A stretch of 5,445 nt of DNA from Ruminococcaceae bacterium UBA1865 (lineage in GTDB: Bacteria; Bacillota; Clostridia; Oscillospirales; Acutalibacteraceae). Position 1 is the first letter of the stretch. Each line of letters starts with the position of its first letter. Below the pieces are notes generated by a model, which was not told where the DNA came from, did no database searches, and saw only the letters and a list, made by a program, of their open reading frames with translations. This document shows positions 4,683 to 5,445 of this stretch, in pieces. The stretch is taken from NCBI GenBank assembly GCA_002338255.1, contig DDHX01000054.1, forward strand, positions 44,768-50,212. The letters are read 5' to 3'. The position numbers were made by a program, and so were the translations under genes.

Positions 4683-5345
4683 ATGTCAATGCTAACGAGT
4701 AAGGACGTGAGCTGTCCGCACTGCGGCGCTGTGGTAAAAACGCAGATGGCCGAGGGCATAAACGCCGGTGAAAATCCGGATTTGAAAGCCAGAGTGCTTG
4801 ATGAAACGCTGTTTGACTGGAAATGTCCCGAATGCGGCTATGAAGCACAGCTGATTTATCCCTGCCTTTATCACGATAAGAGTAAAAATTTTATGATATA
4901 TGTCGTGCCCAACGGCTGCAACTGCGCGCTTCAGTCGGTAGATGTGAGCGAAGCCTTTCCGCAGCTGGATGGAGTTACCAAACGTGTCGTTTCCACACTG
5001 ACGGGTCTGAAAGAGAAAATTCTTATTTTTGAAGCAGGTCTGAACGACTATGCGGTTGAACTTGTAAAACTCGCACTCGCCGGGGTTGCAAGTAAAAAAC
5101 ATGGCGCCAATGTTGCCGAAGGCTATTTCTGTTTTGTGGACGAGCCGGGCGGTCGCATTGTTTTTTCATTCTTTTTACAGAATGAAAAAGAACCGGTGCA
5201 GCAGAGCACGCGGATGGACGTTTACCATAAATCACTTGAAATTGTTGAAAGTGCCGGAGCCTGTGCTGCCGGCGATGATTTTATAGCGGTGGATTCCACC
5301 GCCGCTGAACGGGTTCTGCGGGAGTACCGCGGCGAGGAGGAATAA
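4683..5345 (+). CDS. CpXC-domain zinc-ribbon protein
   Basis: A 220-residue cytoplasmic protein. The N-terminus has two knuckles, CPHC (C11, C14) and CPEC (C48, C51). Together they form a probable four-Cys zinc site, and the CPxC pair spacing is diagnostic of the CpXC domain. The following IYPCLYHDKSKNFMIYVVP strand region and KILIFEAGLNDYAVELVKLAL helix are also typical of that family. The biochemical role of CpXC proteins is unknown. The C-terminal part, about 140-220, has mixed alpha/beta character (GGRIVFSFFLQNEKEPV) and no motif I recognise. The start is well supported by TAAGGAGG at 4668-4675, seven bases before the ATG, and by an extended -10 promoter upstream. The asparagine synthetase-like gene begins 3 bases after the stop codon, so the two are very likely co-transcribed. 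Confidence 0.88.
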   Translation: MSMLTSKDVSCPHCGAVVKTQMAEGINAGENPDLKARVLDETLFDWKCPECGYEAQLIYPCLYHDKSKNFMIYVVPNGCNCALQSVDVSEAFPQLDGVTKRVVSTLTGLKEKILIFEAGLNDYAVELVKLALAGVASKKHGANVAEGYFCFVDEPGGRIVFSFFLQNEKEPVQQSTRMDVYHKSLEIVESAGACAAGDDFIAVDSTAAERVLREYRGEEE

Positions 5346-5348
5346 ATT

Positions 5349-5445
5349 ATGTGTGGATTGTGCGGATTTACAGGAGAAGTGATTGACCGCGACGCAGTCA
5401 TCAAAAACATGACGGATAAAATCACCCACAGAGGGCCGGATTCAT
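5349..5445 (+). CDS. asnB: Asparagine synthetase (glutamine-hydrolysing), N-terminal fragment cut by the window end
   Basis: Only the first 32 codons are present. After initiator Met, C2 is the N-terminal nucleophile of class II glutamine amidotransferases (MCGLCGFTGE). The fragment ends in HRGPDS, the conserved glutamine-binding block of AsnB-type enzymes. Together these identify the glutaminase domain, which releases ammonia from glutamine for amidation of aspartate. The C-terminal synthetase domain lies outside the window, so a related amidotransferase of the same class cannot be formally excluded. AGGAGG at 5335-5340, inside the end of the CpXC gene, is 8 bases before the ATG. Only 3 bases separate the two genes. 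Confidence 0.88.
   Translation, partial: MCGLCGFTGEVIDRDAVIKNMTDKITHRGPDS

Noticed and set aside
1..5445. Mobile element, prophage or CRISPR array
   Set aside because: No transposase, integrase, terminal repeats, spaced repeats or phage structural genes are seen. The sigma-like pair alone is not enough to call a mobile element.

Overview
The window looks like ordinary chromosome from a Gram-positive, low-to-middle GC Clostridia bacterium. An Oscillospiraceae/Ruminococcaceae-type member is my best inference. The evidence is strong AGGAGG-type ribosome binding sites, a SGGVDSS/NPCIACN-type MnmA, a CpXC-domain protein, a small lipocalin-like lipoprotein, a Firmicutes-style LexA box and several intrinsic terminators. 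I see no rRNA, tRNA, insertion sequence, CRISPR array or phage structural gene.

Layout. (1) Positions 1-102 hold a GC-rich hairpin, probably the end of an upstream unit. A plus-strand pair follows: a CPBP-family membrane protease (103-1128) overlapping tadA (1128-1586), the tRNA adenosine deaminase. (2) A minus-strand pair converges on them: a small lipoprotein (2142-1810) followed by a 54-residue single-span membrane protein (1772-1608). Both units end in one bidirectional terminator at 1580-1614. (3) A 276-bp AT-rich divergent intergenic region (2143-2418) carries a promoter for the lipoprotein, a perfect 18-bp palindrome matching the Gram-positive SOS box, and a promoter for a two-gene plus-strand operon. 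That operon encodes a 67-residue helical protein and a 99-residue protein made essentially of a sigma-70 region 4 helix-turn-helix. (4) This operon converges on mnmA (4028-2952), sharing a second bidirectional terminator at 2920-2953. mnmA overlaps the end of an acidic, cysteine-cluster protein gene (4510-4025), so these form one minus-strand unit. (5) A divergent promoter region (4511-4682) with repeated half-sites leads to a CpXC-domain zinc-ribbon protein (4683-5345) and the first 32 codons of an asparagine synthetase-like gene that runs off the window.

How it fits together. Two genes are tRNA modification enzymes: TadA makes wobble inosine, and MnmA makes 2-thiouridine at wobble U34. They lie in separate transcription units. 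The most interesting part is the putatively SOS-controlled operon at about 2304-2918. A LexA-type operator sits just upstream of a promoter driving a tiny unknown protein, translationally overlapped with a sigma-like regulator that lacks core-binding region 2. This could be a damage-responsive regulatory switch. The operator match is seen directly. The regulation is inferred.
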